Shown here in pieces: positions 22,830 through 29,809 of a stretch of DNA of 64,000 bases. A program made the position numbers and the translations under genes. Origin of the DNA: Microbacterium sp. AG238 (lineage in GTDB: Bacteria; Actinomycetota; Actinomycetes; Actinomycetales; Microbacteriaceae). The notes under the pieces are model-generated. The model worked only from the letters and a program-made list of their open reading frames with translations, did no database searches and was not told where the DNA came from. Position 1 is the first letter of the stretch. Each line of letters begins with the position of its first letter. The stretch is from NCBI RefSeq assembly GCF_003610405.1, contig NZ_RAQC01000001.1, forward strand, positions 248,001 to 312,000, in the 5' to 3' direction.

Positions 22830-24158
22830 TCATCCCCGGCGCGGCCGTCTCGGTGCATCCATGCCGATGTGGATGCGCGTCCGCTTGCGCTCGATCGCGA
22901 TGAACGTGCCGCCGATCAGCCACAGCGGGACCTGCGTGAGGAAGGCGATCCGGAACGCTTCGAGCGAGTAGGTAGCGGGAGTGCCCGCCCCCTGCAGATC
23001 GAGCGCGACACCGATGGAGAACACCGCGATCAGGGCGGCGAGGAATCCGCCGGCGTTGGTCAGCCCCGTGGCAGTGCTCAGCCGATGCGAGGGATTGTGG
23101 GTCCGGGCGTGATCGAAGGCGATCATCGACGCCGGGCCGCCGGTGGCCAGAGCCACGGCGAGCGCGACCAGGAGCCAAGCCGGTGCGGTTCCCGGCCAGA
23201 GGATGACCGCCGTCCACGCGATGAGCTGCACGGCGACGGCCGGGAGGACCAGGGCTCGTGATCTCAGGTTCGGGATGCGGCGCGAGAGCTCGCCCATGAT
23301 CGGCCCGAGCGCCATCCCGGCGAACACGTACAGGGTCGTGATGAGTGTCGCTTCGCCCTGAGTGCGACCCTCGCCCGCAGTGAGGAACGGGATGCCCCAC
23401 AGCAGGATGAACGCCGTGCCGGCGAACGGCGTCGTGAAATGCGACCAGAACGCCAGCCGGGTGCCGGGGTGGGCCCAAGCCGCCCGGATGCCGACGCCTG
23501 TGTCGACGCTCGAAGTGACGACCCTGATGGCACCGGTGTCGGTGTCGACGCTGACGTCGCGGTCGACCTCCGGCGGGTGGTTGCGAACGAGGAGGAAGAC
23601 GAGGACCGCGAACAGGACACCGAGACCGGCGACGCTGCCGAATGTCACCGACCAACTGGTGGCGAGCAGGAGGGCGGAGAGCGGGATCACGGCGACGAGC
23701 TGCCCGGCCTGACCGAGGATGCCGGTCATCTGCACCATCAGGGGTCCGCGCTGCGCAGGGAACCACGTCGCGACCAGACGCAGCACCGCGGGGAAGATGG
23801 CGGCGTCACCGGCGCCCAGCAGCATGCGGGCGATGATCGCGACACCGACGCTGGGGGAGAGCGCCATCGTCAGCTGCCCGACAGCCATGAGCACCATCCC
23901 GATGGTCATGATGGGACGCGAGCCGTAACGGTCGAGGAGGACGCCGATGGGAATCTGCATTCCGCCGTACACGGCCAGCTGAACGACCGCGAACATCGAC
24001 AGGGTCGCGGCATCCGCGTGGAAGCGCTCGGCGGCGTCGACGCCGACGGCTGCGAGAGACGTGCGGTTCGTGATCGACAGGACGTACGCCGCGACGCCGG
24101 TTCCCCAGACCAGCCACGCCCGCACCCCGGGCCCGGCCATGCGTGCCGAGACGGTCAT
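22830..24158 (-). CDS. MFS transporter (second)
   Basis: This 442-residue major facilitator protein has twelve predicted helices. It shows a helix 1 of the type found in nitrate/organic-anion and general MFS1 members (SITNRTSLAAVGVDAAERFH), the loop 2-3 motif GVLLDRYGSRPIM, and a hydrophilic central loop rich in Asp. The substrate is unknown. The ATG at 24158 overlaps, as ATGA, the stop of a 14-codon upstream ORF that itself follows a -10 box by six bases. Translation of the transporter is therefore probably coupled to that mini-ORF. It is divergent from the amylosucrase gene. Confidence 0.88.
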   Translation of the reverse strand: MTVSARMAGPGVRAWLVWGTGVAAYVLSITNRTSLAAVGVDAAERFHADAATLSMFAVVQLAVYGGMQIPIGVLLDRYGSRPIMTIGMVLMAVGQLTMALSPSVGVAIIARMLLGAGDAAIFPAVLRLVATWFPAQRGPLMVQMTGILGQAGQLVAVIPLSALLLATSWSVTFGSVAGLGVLFAVLVFLLVRNHPPEVDRDVSVDTDTGAIRVVTSSVDTGVGIRAAWAHPGTRLAFWSHFTTPFAGTAFILLWGIPFLTAGEGRTQGEATLITTLYVFAGMALGPIMGELSRRIPNLRSRALVLPAVAVQLIAWTAVILWPGTAPAWLLVALAVALATGGPASMIAFDHARTHNPSHRLSTATGLTNAGGFLAALIAVFSIGVALDLQGAGTPATYSLEAFRIAFLTQVPLWLIGGTFIAIERKRTRIHIGMDAPRRPRRG

Positions 24159-24199
24159 CTGCCGATCCGTCCGAGCGGGCGGGGCGTCGGAAAGATCAC
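24155..24199 (-). CDS. Upstream mini-ORF coupled to the second MFS gene
   Basis: A GTG at 24199 opens a 14-codon frame reading MIFPTPRPLGRIGR. Its TGA overlaps the ATG of the MFS gene (ATGA at 24158-24155). TAGCGT ends six bases before the GTG. The peptide itself may have no function; the arrangement fits a leaderless ORF that delivers ribosomes to the transporter start. This is inferred from sequence only. Confidence 0.5.
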   Translation of the reverse strand: MIFPTPRPLGRIGR

Positions 24200-24205
24200 C
24201 CTCCT

Positions 24206-24211
24206 ACGCTA
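24206..24211 (-). promoter_or_regulatory. -10 box for the MFS mini-ORF
   Basis: TAGCGT (minus strand) ends six bases, AGGAGG, before the mini-ORF GTG at 24199. Confidence 0.5.
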
Positions 24212-24268
24212 CTCCGGCCCCGGCGTCCACTCGTGCGAGCCCCGGTGTCCGCCGCGGTCATGGTCTGA

Positions 24269-24274
24269 GAGGAT
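24269..24274 (+). promoter_or_regulatory. Possible -10 box for the amylosucrase mini-ORF
   Basis: GAGGAT ends six bases before the ATG at 24281. It lacks the first T of the consensus, and AGAGGA could instead act as a ribosome site. Confidence 0.35.
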
Positions 24275-24280
24275 GCGGAC

Positions 24281-24307
24281 ATGAGTGCTCCGGTGGACCC
24301 GCGATGA
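24281..24307 (+). CDS. Upstream mini-ORF coupled to amylosucrase
   Basis: An ATG at 24281 opens an eight-codon frame, MSAPVDPR, whose TGA (24305-24307) overlaps the amylosucrase ATG at 24304 as ATGA. The arrangement mirrors the divergent MFS gene 80 bases away. No independent evidence of translation is available. Confidence 0.42.
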   Translation: MSAPVDPR

Positions 24308-26205
24308 GTGCGCTCTCGTCGCTCGAGAACGACGCAGCGATCGTCGTCGAGCACGTCGCGCGCCGCGAGCAGCCCGTCGATGGCGAAACCGTCGCTCGGC
24401 TGCGGACCGAGTTCCCGCGTCTGCATTCCCTCTTCCGTGCGCTCTACGGTGACCGGCCGGGTTCGCTCGAGGCGCTCGTGCACCTGATCGACGTGGTGCT
24501 CGATGCTCGTGCCGACCGCCCCGCGCAGCTGAGGCGCCTCGATCGTGACCGCGCGGCCGACCCCACGTGGTTCGAGTCCGAGAAGATGATCGGTGGTGTC
24601 TGCTACGTCGACCGGTTCGCCGGCGACCTCGACGGCGTACGCGGCATGATCCCGTACTTCCGCGAGCTCGGCCTGACCTATCTGCACCTCATGCCCTTGT
24701 TCGACAGCCCCGAGGGCGACAACGACGGGGGCTACGCGGTCTCGGACTACCGCACCGTGAAGCCGGCGCTGGGCACGATGGCAGATCTTCGCGCGCTCGC
24801 GGACGACCTCCGGGAGGCGGGAATATCCCTCGTCCTCGACTTCATCTTCAATCACACCTCGAATGAGCACGTCTGGGCGCAGCGGGCCCTCGCATGCGAC
24901 CCCGTGTACGAGGACTTCTACCTGATCTTCCCCGACCGCGAGCTCCCCGATGCGTACGAGCGGACCACGCGCGAGATCTTCCCGGACGACCACCCGGGCT
25001 CGTTCGTGCCGCTCCCGGACGGTCGGTGGATCTGGGCGACGTTCTACCGGTTCCAGTGGGACCTCAACTACGCCAACCCCGATGTCTTCACGGCCATGGC
25101 GGGGGAGATGCTGTTCCTCGCGAACCAGGGCGTCGAGGTCCTCCGGATGGATGCCGTGGCCTTCATCTGGAAACGCCTCGGCACAGCATGCGAGTCGCTG
25201 CCGGAGGCGCACCTGCTGCTCCAGGCGTTCAATGCTGTGCTGCGGATCGCGGCTCCCGCGGTGCTGTTCAAATCCGAGGCGATCGTGCATCCCGACGAGG
25301 TGCAGGACTACATCTCGCCCGATGAGTGCCAACTGTCGTACAACCCGCTGCAGATGGCGCTGACCTGGGAGGCGCTGGCGACGCGCGACGCCCGGCTGCT
25401 CCAGCTGGCGCTCGACGAGCGCCATGCCCTGCCCGCGGGAACGGCGTGGGTCAACTACGTCCGCAGCCACGACGACGTCGGCTGGACCTTCGCGGACGAG
25501 GATGCCGCGCGCCTCGGCATCGACGGTGGACCGCATCGCCGCTTCCTCAACGACTTCTACATCGGTCGCTTCGACGGCTCGTTCTCACGCGGCTTCCCTT
25601 TTCAGGAGAACCCACGGACGGGCGATGCCCGAATCGCGGGCACGACGGCTTCGCTGGCGGGCGTCGCCGCGGGAGACGACGGCGGCGAGGACCGGGTCGT
25701 GCTCGCGCACGCGTTGGCGATGTCGACCGGTGGCATCCCGCTGCTCTATCTCGGGGACGAGGTCGCGCAGCTCAACGACGACGCGTTCCAGGAAGACCCC
25801 GCTCGTCGGGGCGACAGTCGATGGGCGCACCGGCCGACGCGTCCGGAAGATCGGTACGCACGCCGCCTGGACGAGTCGACGGTGTCGGGGCGCGTGTTCA
25901 CGCGACTCCGCCGGCTGATCGAGGTGCGCCGCGCGAGCCCGGAGTTCGCGGGCAACGATCTGGTGCCGTTCCACACCCCGCACGTCGCGGTGGTGGGGTT
26001 CACGCGACCGTCATCGGACGGTGACGGGGGAGCGGTCCTCGTTCTCGCCAACGTGGGCGATTCGCCCGTCGACATCCCGTCGGCTACGTTCAGCGGGCTC
26101 GACGAATCCGCGTACGACGTGGTCCGAGATCGCGCGCTCACCCTCGGTGGCGGACTCGTCCTGCCTGCGCATGCGTTCGTCTGGCTGCGCGTGCGTCGAC
26201 GCTGA
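24304..26205 (+). CDS. Amylosucrase (GH13 subfamily 4)
   Basis: This 633-residue enzyme closely matches Neisseria polysaccharea amylosucrase over its length. It shares GGVCYVDRFAGDL, GLTYLHLMPLFDSPEG, DFIFNHTSNEH, FQWDLNYANP and SRWAHRP. By alignment from memory, the catalytic residues are the nucleophile Asp283 in LRMDAVAFIW, the acid/base Glu325 in FKSEAIVHPDE and Asp390 in RSHDDVGW. Such enzymes split sucrose and add glucose to an alpha-1,4-glucan, or hydrolyse sucrose. There is no signal peptide, so it acts in the cytoplasm and needs imported sucrose. The ATG at 24304 overlaps an upstream mini-ORF. Amylosucrase and sucrose hydrolase cannot be separated with certainty. Confidence 0.92.
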   Translation: MSALSSLENDAAIVVEHVARREQPVDGETVARLRTEFPRLHSLFRALYGDRPGSLEALVHLIDVVLDARADRPAQLRRLDRDRAADPTWFESEKMIGGVCYVDRFAGDLDGVRGMIPYFRELGLTYLHLMPLFDSPEGDNDGGYAVSDYRTVKPALGTMADLRALADDLREAGISLVLDFIFNHTSNEHVWAQRALACDPVYEDFYLIFPDRELPDAYERTTREIFPDDHPGSFVPLPDGRWIWATFYRFQWDLNYANPDVFTAMAGEMLFLANQGVEVLRMDAVAFIWKRLGTACESLPEAHLLLQAFNAVLRIAAPAVLFKSEAIVHPDEVQDYISPDECQLSYNPLQMALTWEALATRDARLLQLALDERHALPAGTAWVNYVRSHDDVGWTFADEDAARLGIDGGPHRRFLNDFYIGRFDGSFSRGFPFQENPRTGDARIAGTTASLAGVAAGDDGGEDRVVLAHALAMSTGGIPLLYLGDEVAQLNDDAFQEDPARRGDSRWAHRPTRPEDRYARRLDESTVSGRVFTRLRRLIEVRRASPEFAGNDLVPFHTPHVAVVGFTRPSSDGDGGAVLVLANVGDSPVDIPSATFSGLDESAYDVVRDRALTLGGGLVLPAHAFVWLRVRRR

Positions 26206-26217
26206 CGGCGCCGAGCG

Positions 26218-26682
26218 TCACAGGACGTCTTCGAGGATCAGATCGCGAAGCGTGCTGCGCCGCAGGTCACGCGCCGTGACGACCGTGCCGTCGCCGAGAT
26301 TGCTCCGGCCACCGAGGTGCTCGGCGATGCGGCGTGCCGCGAGGGCGCGGTCGTGTTCGTCGTCCAGCACGACGCCGATGGCGGTGAGGTCGCGGCCCAA
26401 TGAGTTGCTCGAGTGGACGCTCGCACGGTCGATGAGCTCGCTCGCGAAGGCACGACCCTCGGTCAGCCTTCCCGCGGCGTGCACGACGGCGACGAGGACA
26501 CGGGGCGACACTCGGGCCAGCTCTGTCTCGAGGAGCGCATCGAGGTCGGCGATGCACCCCGGGAGCTCGTCGGAAGCGTCGGGGAGCGATACCCCGATCG
26601 TGAGGGCGTCAGGCCGGTGTTCGGCGGTCGCGACCTGCGTCAGTGCGTCGATGATGTCGGTGTCCAAGCCGGCGATGTGCAT
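26218..26682 (-). CDS. Hypothetical protein
   Basis: I do not recognise this 154-residue protein. It is soluble and acidic, with alternating helix and strand predicted by eye and a core ALTIGVSLPDASDELPG followed by SPRVLVAVVHAAGRL. There is no signal peptide or membrane segment. The ATG has a good ribosome site (GAAGGGA), which supports it being real. It converges with amylosucrase, 12 bases from its stop. A 23-base palindrome 45 bases upstream of the start looks like a TetR-type operator, so expression may be repressed by an unlinked regulator. Confidence 0.65.
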   Translation of the reverse strand: MHIAGLDTDIIDALTQVATAEHRPDALTIGVSLPDASDELPGCIADLDALLETELARVSPRVLVAVVHAAGRLTEGRAFASELIDRASVHSSNSLGRDLTAIGVVLDDEHDRALAARRIAEHLGGRSNLGDGTVVTARDLRRSTLRDLILEDVL

Positions 26683-26726
26683 GGCCGTCTCCCTTCGTCA
26701 CGCTCCACAGGAGCGAGGCTGACCGA

Positions 26727-26749
26727 TTACTGTACCAGCTGGACGGTAA
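26727..26749. promoter_or_regulatory. TetR-type operator candidate
   Basis: An imperfect 23-base palindrome with outer half-sites TTACNGTNC and GNACNGTAA surrounds a CCAGCTGG core. It is AT-richer than its surroundings and lies just upstream of the hypothetical gene at 26682. No TetR-family gene is in the window, so the regulator would be unlinked. The type is inferred from the length and symmetry. Confidence 0.5.
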
Positions 26750-26773
26750 AGTCTCACCTCGGCGGGACGGGTG

Positions 26774-27079
26774 TCACTCGGGGGTCACCACGATGCGACC
26801 CGGGCCGAGCGGAACCAGGGGAGCGCGATAGCTGAGGCCCGTGTCGCCAGGGTGCAGTACGACGTGCGCTGCACCGAACCGCCACAGGCGGTTGAAGAGG
26901 AAGACGGTGATCTCGACGGCCTCGTCGTCGGGCACGAGCCAGGTCCCGACGCCCCATTGCGCTGGCTGGCCGATTCCGTTCATCACGATGGTCGGCCGCA
27001 CGCCGGGAATGAGATGGAGCGCGGGACGGCGCAGCACCAAAGTGACGCGTCGTCCGGGCCTCGTGACGGCTTCGCTCAT
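26774..27079 (-). CDS. Conserved hypothetical protein
   Basis: This 101-residue protein is likely an all-beta domain. The central stretch MNGIGQPAQWGVGTWLVP, followed by VEITVFLFNRLWRFGAAHVVL (read in part), resembles short actinobacterial conserved proteins I have seen, but I know no function. There is no membrane segment. The ATG at 27079 overlaps, as ATGA, the stop of a 17-codon upstream ORF that has a -10 like TTGAAT six bases before it. It is co-oriented with the PAP2 gene 149 bases upstream. Confidence 0.62.
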   Translation of the reverse strand: MSEAVTRPGRRVTLVLRRPALHLIPGVRPTIVMNGIGQPAQWGVGTWLVPDDEAVEITVFLFNRLWRFGAAHVVLHPGDTGLSYRAPLVPLGPGRIVVTPE

Positions 27080-27129
27080 GAGCGCATCGCGGAGAGCGGA
27101 TCGGGGCGCGATGAGGTGGCGGGATGCAT
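27076..27129 (-). CDS. Upstream mini-ORF coupled to the conserved hypothetical gene
   Basis: An ATG at 27129 opens a 17-codon frame, MHPATSSRPDPLSAMRS, whose TGA overlaps the next ATG (27079). TTGAAT at 27141-27136 ends six bases before it. This is the third ATGA-coupled mini-ORF in about 3 kb. Whether it is translated is inferred. Confidence 0.4.
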   Translation of the reverse strand: MHPATSSRPDPLSAMRS

Positions 27130-27135
27130 GGGGTC

Positions 27136-27141
27136 ATTCAA
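27136..27141 (-). promoter_or_regulatory. Possible -10 box for the mini-ORF at 27129
   Basis: TTGAAT (minus strand) ends six bases before the ATG at 27129. It matches four of six consensus positions. Confidence 0.35.
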
Positions 27142-27210
27142 CCAAGCGGCACCGTGCGAGCAAAACGTCCGCGGTGCGCGACAGGAGAGGGTTGATTCCA
27201 ACGACCTGAC

Positions 27211-27224
27211 ATAATGTGCATTAT
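27211..27224. promoter_or_regulatory. AT-rich palindrome, possible operator
   Basis: ATAATG-TG-CATTAT is a perfect 6-2-6 inverted repeat, followed seven bases later by another ATTAT. Such AT-rich sequence is very unusual in this DNA. It sits between the PAP2 stop and the conserved hypothetical gene and overlaps no coding sequence. It could be a repressor site; the protein is unknown. Confidence 0.42.
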
Positions 27225-27228
27225 CGGA

Positions 27229-28080
27229 TTATGCGTTCGGCATGGGAGACCCCGCACGGGATCGTGCCGACGGCAGCCCGCCGCTGACCGCGAGCGCGCC
27301 CAGAACCGTCGCGCTGATCGTCGCCGCCGTCAGGACGGCCGTGGCGAGCGTGCGGCCAGAACCCGACGCATACGACGCGCACAGCGCGACCGCGGTGATG
27401 GCCGCGCCGACGATCAGTACGGGCGCGACCCCGCGCAGGCGCCGTTGTGCCGCCGTCAGCACCGGTGCCGTGTGCCCCGAGCGCCGACGTGCCGCGGCGA
27501 CAAGCAACGCGGCAATCGTGCACCAGAAGCCCACGACGAGACTGGCCGTGACGACATCGCTGGGTCGATGCCAACCGGCGGCGATGACGCCCATGCCGGC
27601 GACGGTCGTCCAGACGACGAGCACCGGCGCGAGGACCCACTTCATGCGCGTCGGCGACGCGAACAACGCCGCACACGCCGCCGCGATGGCGATCGTCGCG
27701 TGCCCCGACGGCAGCGAGTTGCCATACGCGCCCCAGCCACTCGCCAGATCGGGACGGGCGATCACCTCGTTCTTGAGAACCTGCGTCACGACGCTGGCAC
27801 CGACGAACAGCACGGACGCTGCGACGGCTTCGGCATATCGCCGTCGGACGACGGCCGCGACGATGCTGAGAATCATCGTCAGCGCCGCGACGATGAGGAT
27901 GTAGTTCGCGCTGGCGTGCTGGGCCAGGCGCAGCACGGGGTTGGTCGAGGCCGTCGTGGCGACCATGGCCGCCTGATCCGCGTGCTGACCGGTCGCCGTG
28001 AAGACGCACACCAGGATGGTCACCGCTATGGCCACCAGCTGAACGCCCGCCAGCTGCAGGTAGCGCACGTTGCGGTTCAT
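27229..28080 (-). CDS. PAP2-family membrane phosphatase
   Basis: This 283-residue integral membrane protein has about six to eight hydrophobic helices. The three PAP2 signature motifs are visible: C1 KNEVIARPDL, C2 SLPSGHATIA (catalytic His region) and C3 AAGWHRPSDV. PAP2 proteins dephosphorylate lipid phosphates such as phosphatidic acid or undecaprenyl pyrophosphate on the outer face of the membrane. The ATG at 28080 is preferred because GAGGTGA is well placed; an in-frame GTG at 28110 would add ten charged residues. It is divergent from the AEC transporter gene. Confidence 0.88.
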   Translation of the reverse strand: MNRNVRYLQLAGVQLVAIAVTILVCVFTATGQHADQAAMVATTASTNPVLRLAQHASANYILIVAALTMILSIVAAVVRRRYAEAVAASVLFVGASVVTQVLKNEVIARPDLASGWGAYGNSLPSGHATIAIAAACAALFASPTRMKWVLAPVLVVWTTVAGMGVIAAGWHRPSDVVTASLVVGFWCTIAALLVAAARRRSGHTAPVLTAAQRRLRGVAPVLIVGAAITAVALCASYASGSGRTLATAVLTAATISATVLGALAVSGGLPSARSRAGSPMPNA

Positions 28081-28175
28081 GCCGTCACCTCGTTCTCGTC
28101 GTCGGTCCACCGTACGAAGCCGATCCTGTGAGCGGGGTCAACACGCGGCGAACCTGGGCGACATCCCCACTCCCC

Positions 28176-28181
28176 TAGGCT
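28176..28181 (+). promoter_or_regulatory. -10 box, leaderless start of the AEC transporter
   Basis: TAGGCT ends six bases before the GTG at 28188. Confidence 0.6.
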
Positions 28182-28187
28182 CGAAGG

Positions 28188-29105
28188 GTGCAGGTCGTGA
28201 CCGGGTTCGTCGTCGTCGGGGTTGCGATCGTCGTGGGCTACGTCATCGGCCGGATCGATCTCCTCGGGCCCCACGGCCGCCCTGTGCTCGCGCGACTGAT
28301 CTTCTTCGTCCTGTCGCCCTTTCTGATGTTCGTCGTGCTCTCGCAGGCCGACGTCTCGACGCTCTTCTCGGCGCTGCTGCCCGTCTCCGCGATCGCCGCG
28401 GTGTCGATGTTCGTGGTCTATGCACTCATCGCCCGGCTCGTCTGGCGCCGTTCGGTCGGTGAGACGCTCATCGGAATGCTCTCGGCCGGCCAGGTGAACT
28501 CGAACAACATCGGGATCCCGCTATCGCTCTATCTGCTGGGGTCGGCCGCCTTGCCGGCACCCGTGATCCTCATGCAGCTGATCGTGTTCACCCCCATCAC
28601 CATGGCCATCCTCGAAGCTGTCACGACCGGTCAGCGCAAGCCGTTGCCGATTCTGAAGCGAACCTTCGGCAACCCGATCGTCATCGCCTCGGTCGCGGGT
28701 GTCATCGTGTCGGTCACCGGTCTGGAGCTGCCCCCGATCGCGCTCGATCCGCTGCAGCTGATCGCCGACGCATGCGTTCCCGTCCTCCTCATCGCCTACG
28801 GAATGTCGCTCCACGGTCAGCGCGTGCTGTCCGCTTCCGGTCGGCGGCGTGACATCCTCCTGGCGTCGGGGCTCAAACTCATTGCGATGCCCCTCGTCGC
28901 CTGGGCGGTCGCGGCCTTCGTGTTCGGCCTCTCCCCCGCCGACACGCTCGCCGTCACGGTCCTCGCTGCGCTCCCGACCGCTCAGAACGTCTTCAACTTC
29001 GCCCAGCGCTACGACATCGGCGAGACCATCTCGCGCGACACCGTGTTCCTCACCACACTGGGCTGCGTGCCCGTTCTGCTCGCAGCGACGCTGTTGCTCG
29101 GCTGA
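28188..29105 (+). CDS. AEC-family transporter
   Basis: This 305-residue protein has about ten membrane helices in two halves, typical of the auxin-efflux-carrier (AEC) family. Supporting segments are GQVNSNNIGIPLSLYLLG, VPVLLIAYGMSLHG and ALPTAQNVFNFAQRYD (each with the conserved Asn/Pro positions in the broken helices). Bacterial members move small organic acids such as malate; the actual substrate is unknown. The GTG follows TAGGCT by six bases with no ribosome site. It stands alone as a single-gene unit. Confidence 0.87.
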   Translation: MQVVTGFVVVGVAIVVGYVIGRIDLLGPHGRPVLARLIFFVLSPFLMFVVLSQADVSTLFSALLPVSAIAAVSMFVVYALIARLVWRRSVGETLIGMLSAGQVNSNNIGIPLSLYLLGSAALPAPVILMQLIVFTPITMAILEAVTTGQRKPLPILKRTFGNPIVIASVAGVIVSVTGLELPPIALDPLQLIADACVPVLLIAYGMSLHGQRVLSASGRRRDILLASGLKLIAMPLVAWAVAAFVFGLSPADTLAVTVLAALPTAQNVFNFAQRYDIGETISRDTVFLTTLGCVPVLLAATLLLG

Positions 29106-29168
29106 CCTCCCCCGCGGCTGATCGGCGGCTCCGCATCTGCGGCCCTGACGGGACTCCCCCGGGTCCAC

Positions 29169-29174
29169 TAACGT
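29169..29174 (+). promoter_or_regulatory. Putative -10 box for the HdeD-like gene
   Basis: TAACGT is followed by a leader of about 38 bases carrying a strong GAAGGAGG ribosome site before the ATG at 29219. This gene therefore looks conventionally led. Confidence 0.45.
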
Positions 29175-29218
29175 GTGGCGTGTCGGGGGCGCGCGGCTCC
29201 CGCGAAGGAGGTCCTGTC

Positions 29219-29770
29219 ATGACAAGCACGGAGAACACCGCCGCGAGATTCGTCAGGTCACTGCGAACCTCGTTCATCGTCGGCGGCATCCTGACTCTGA
29301 TCGTCGGCCTGCTGATCCTCATCTGGCCGGGCCGCACGGCTCAGGTGCTGACCGGCATCATCGCCGCCTACGCGATCATCACGGGCATCGTCTACGCCGC
29401 GCTCGGGATCTTCTCGCGGACGAAGGGCGGCTGGGCCCGCGTGGGACACATCGCACTCGGCATCCTCTTCGTCGTCGTCGGAATCGTGGCGTTCGCGAAC
29501 CTCCCGGCATTCACGGTGTCGTTCGCCGTCTTCCTCGGCGTGCTGGTGGGCATCACGTGGATCGTCGAAGGCGCGGTGTCGCTGTCGGTCGTCGGCGAGT
29601 CGACGTCGCGCGGGTGGACGATCGCCTTCGCGATCCTCTCGATCATCGCCGGCGTCATGCTGCTGTTCACGCCGCTGTGGGGCGTGATCGTGCTGTGGTG
29701 GCTGCTGGGGATCTCGGCCGTGGCGCTCGGCATCGTCAACATCATCCGAGGGCTCTCATTCCGCCCCTGA
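29219..29770 (+). CDS. HdeD-like membrane protein (DUF308)
   Basis: This 183-residue protein has six predicted membrane helices in three repeated helix pairs, the pattern of the HdeD/DUF308 family. The repeat is visible in GGILTLIVGLLILIWPG, IALGILFVVVGIVAF and ILSIIAGVMLLFTPLWG. In Escherichia coli HdeD is linked to acid resistance, but the biochemical role is unknown and should not be assumed here. The ATG has one of the strongest ribosome sites in the window. An in-frame GTG at 29180 is less likely. It converges on the S9 peptidase gene. Confidence 0.86.
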   Translation: MTSTENTAARFVRSLRTSFIVGGILTLIVGLLILIWPGRTAQVLTGIIAAYAIITGIVYAALGIFSRTKGGWARVGHIALGILFVVVGIVAFANLPAFTVSFAVFLGVLVGITWIVEGAVSLSVVGESTSRGWTIAFAILSIIAGVMLLFTPLWGVIVLWWLLGISAVALGIVNIIRGLSFRP

Positions 29771-29779
29771 CCGGAGGGC

Positions 29780-29809
29780 GGGGGCGTCACACCGGCAGCT
29801 GGCGCCCCC
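29780..29809. terminator. Bidirectional terminator overlapping the end of the S9 peptidase gene
   Basis: GGGGGCG pairs with CGCCCCC, extended by a G-T and a C-G pair, around a 12-base loop. It lies between the converging HdeD-like and S9 genes and runs into the last codons of the latter. Confidence 0.6.

Noticed and set aside
29180..29218. GTG at 29180 as the start of the HdeD-like protein
   Set aside because: Its spacing to TAACGT is five bases, and a much stronger ribosome site serves the ATG at 29219, which also gives a normal N-terminal helix.
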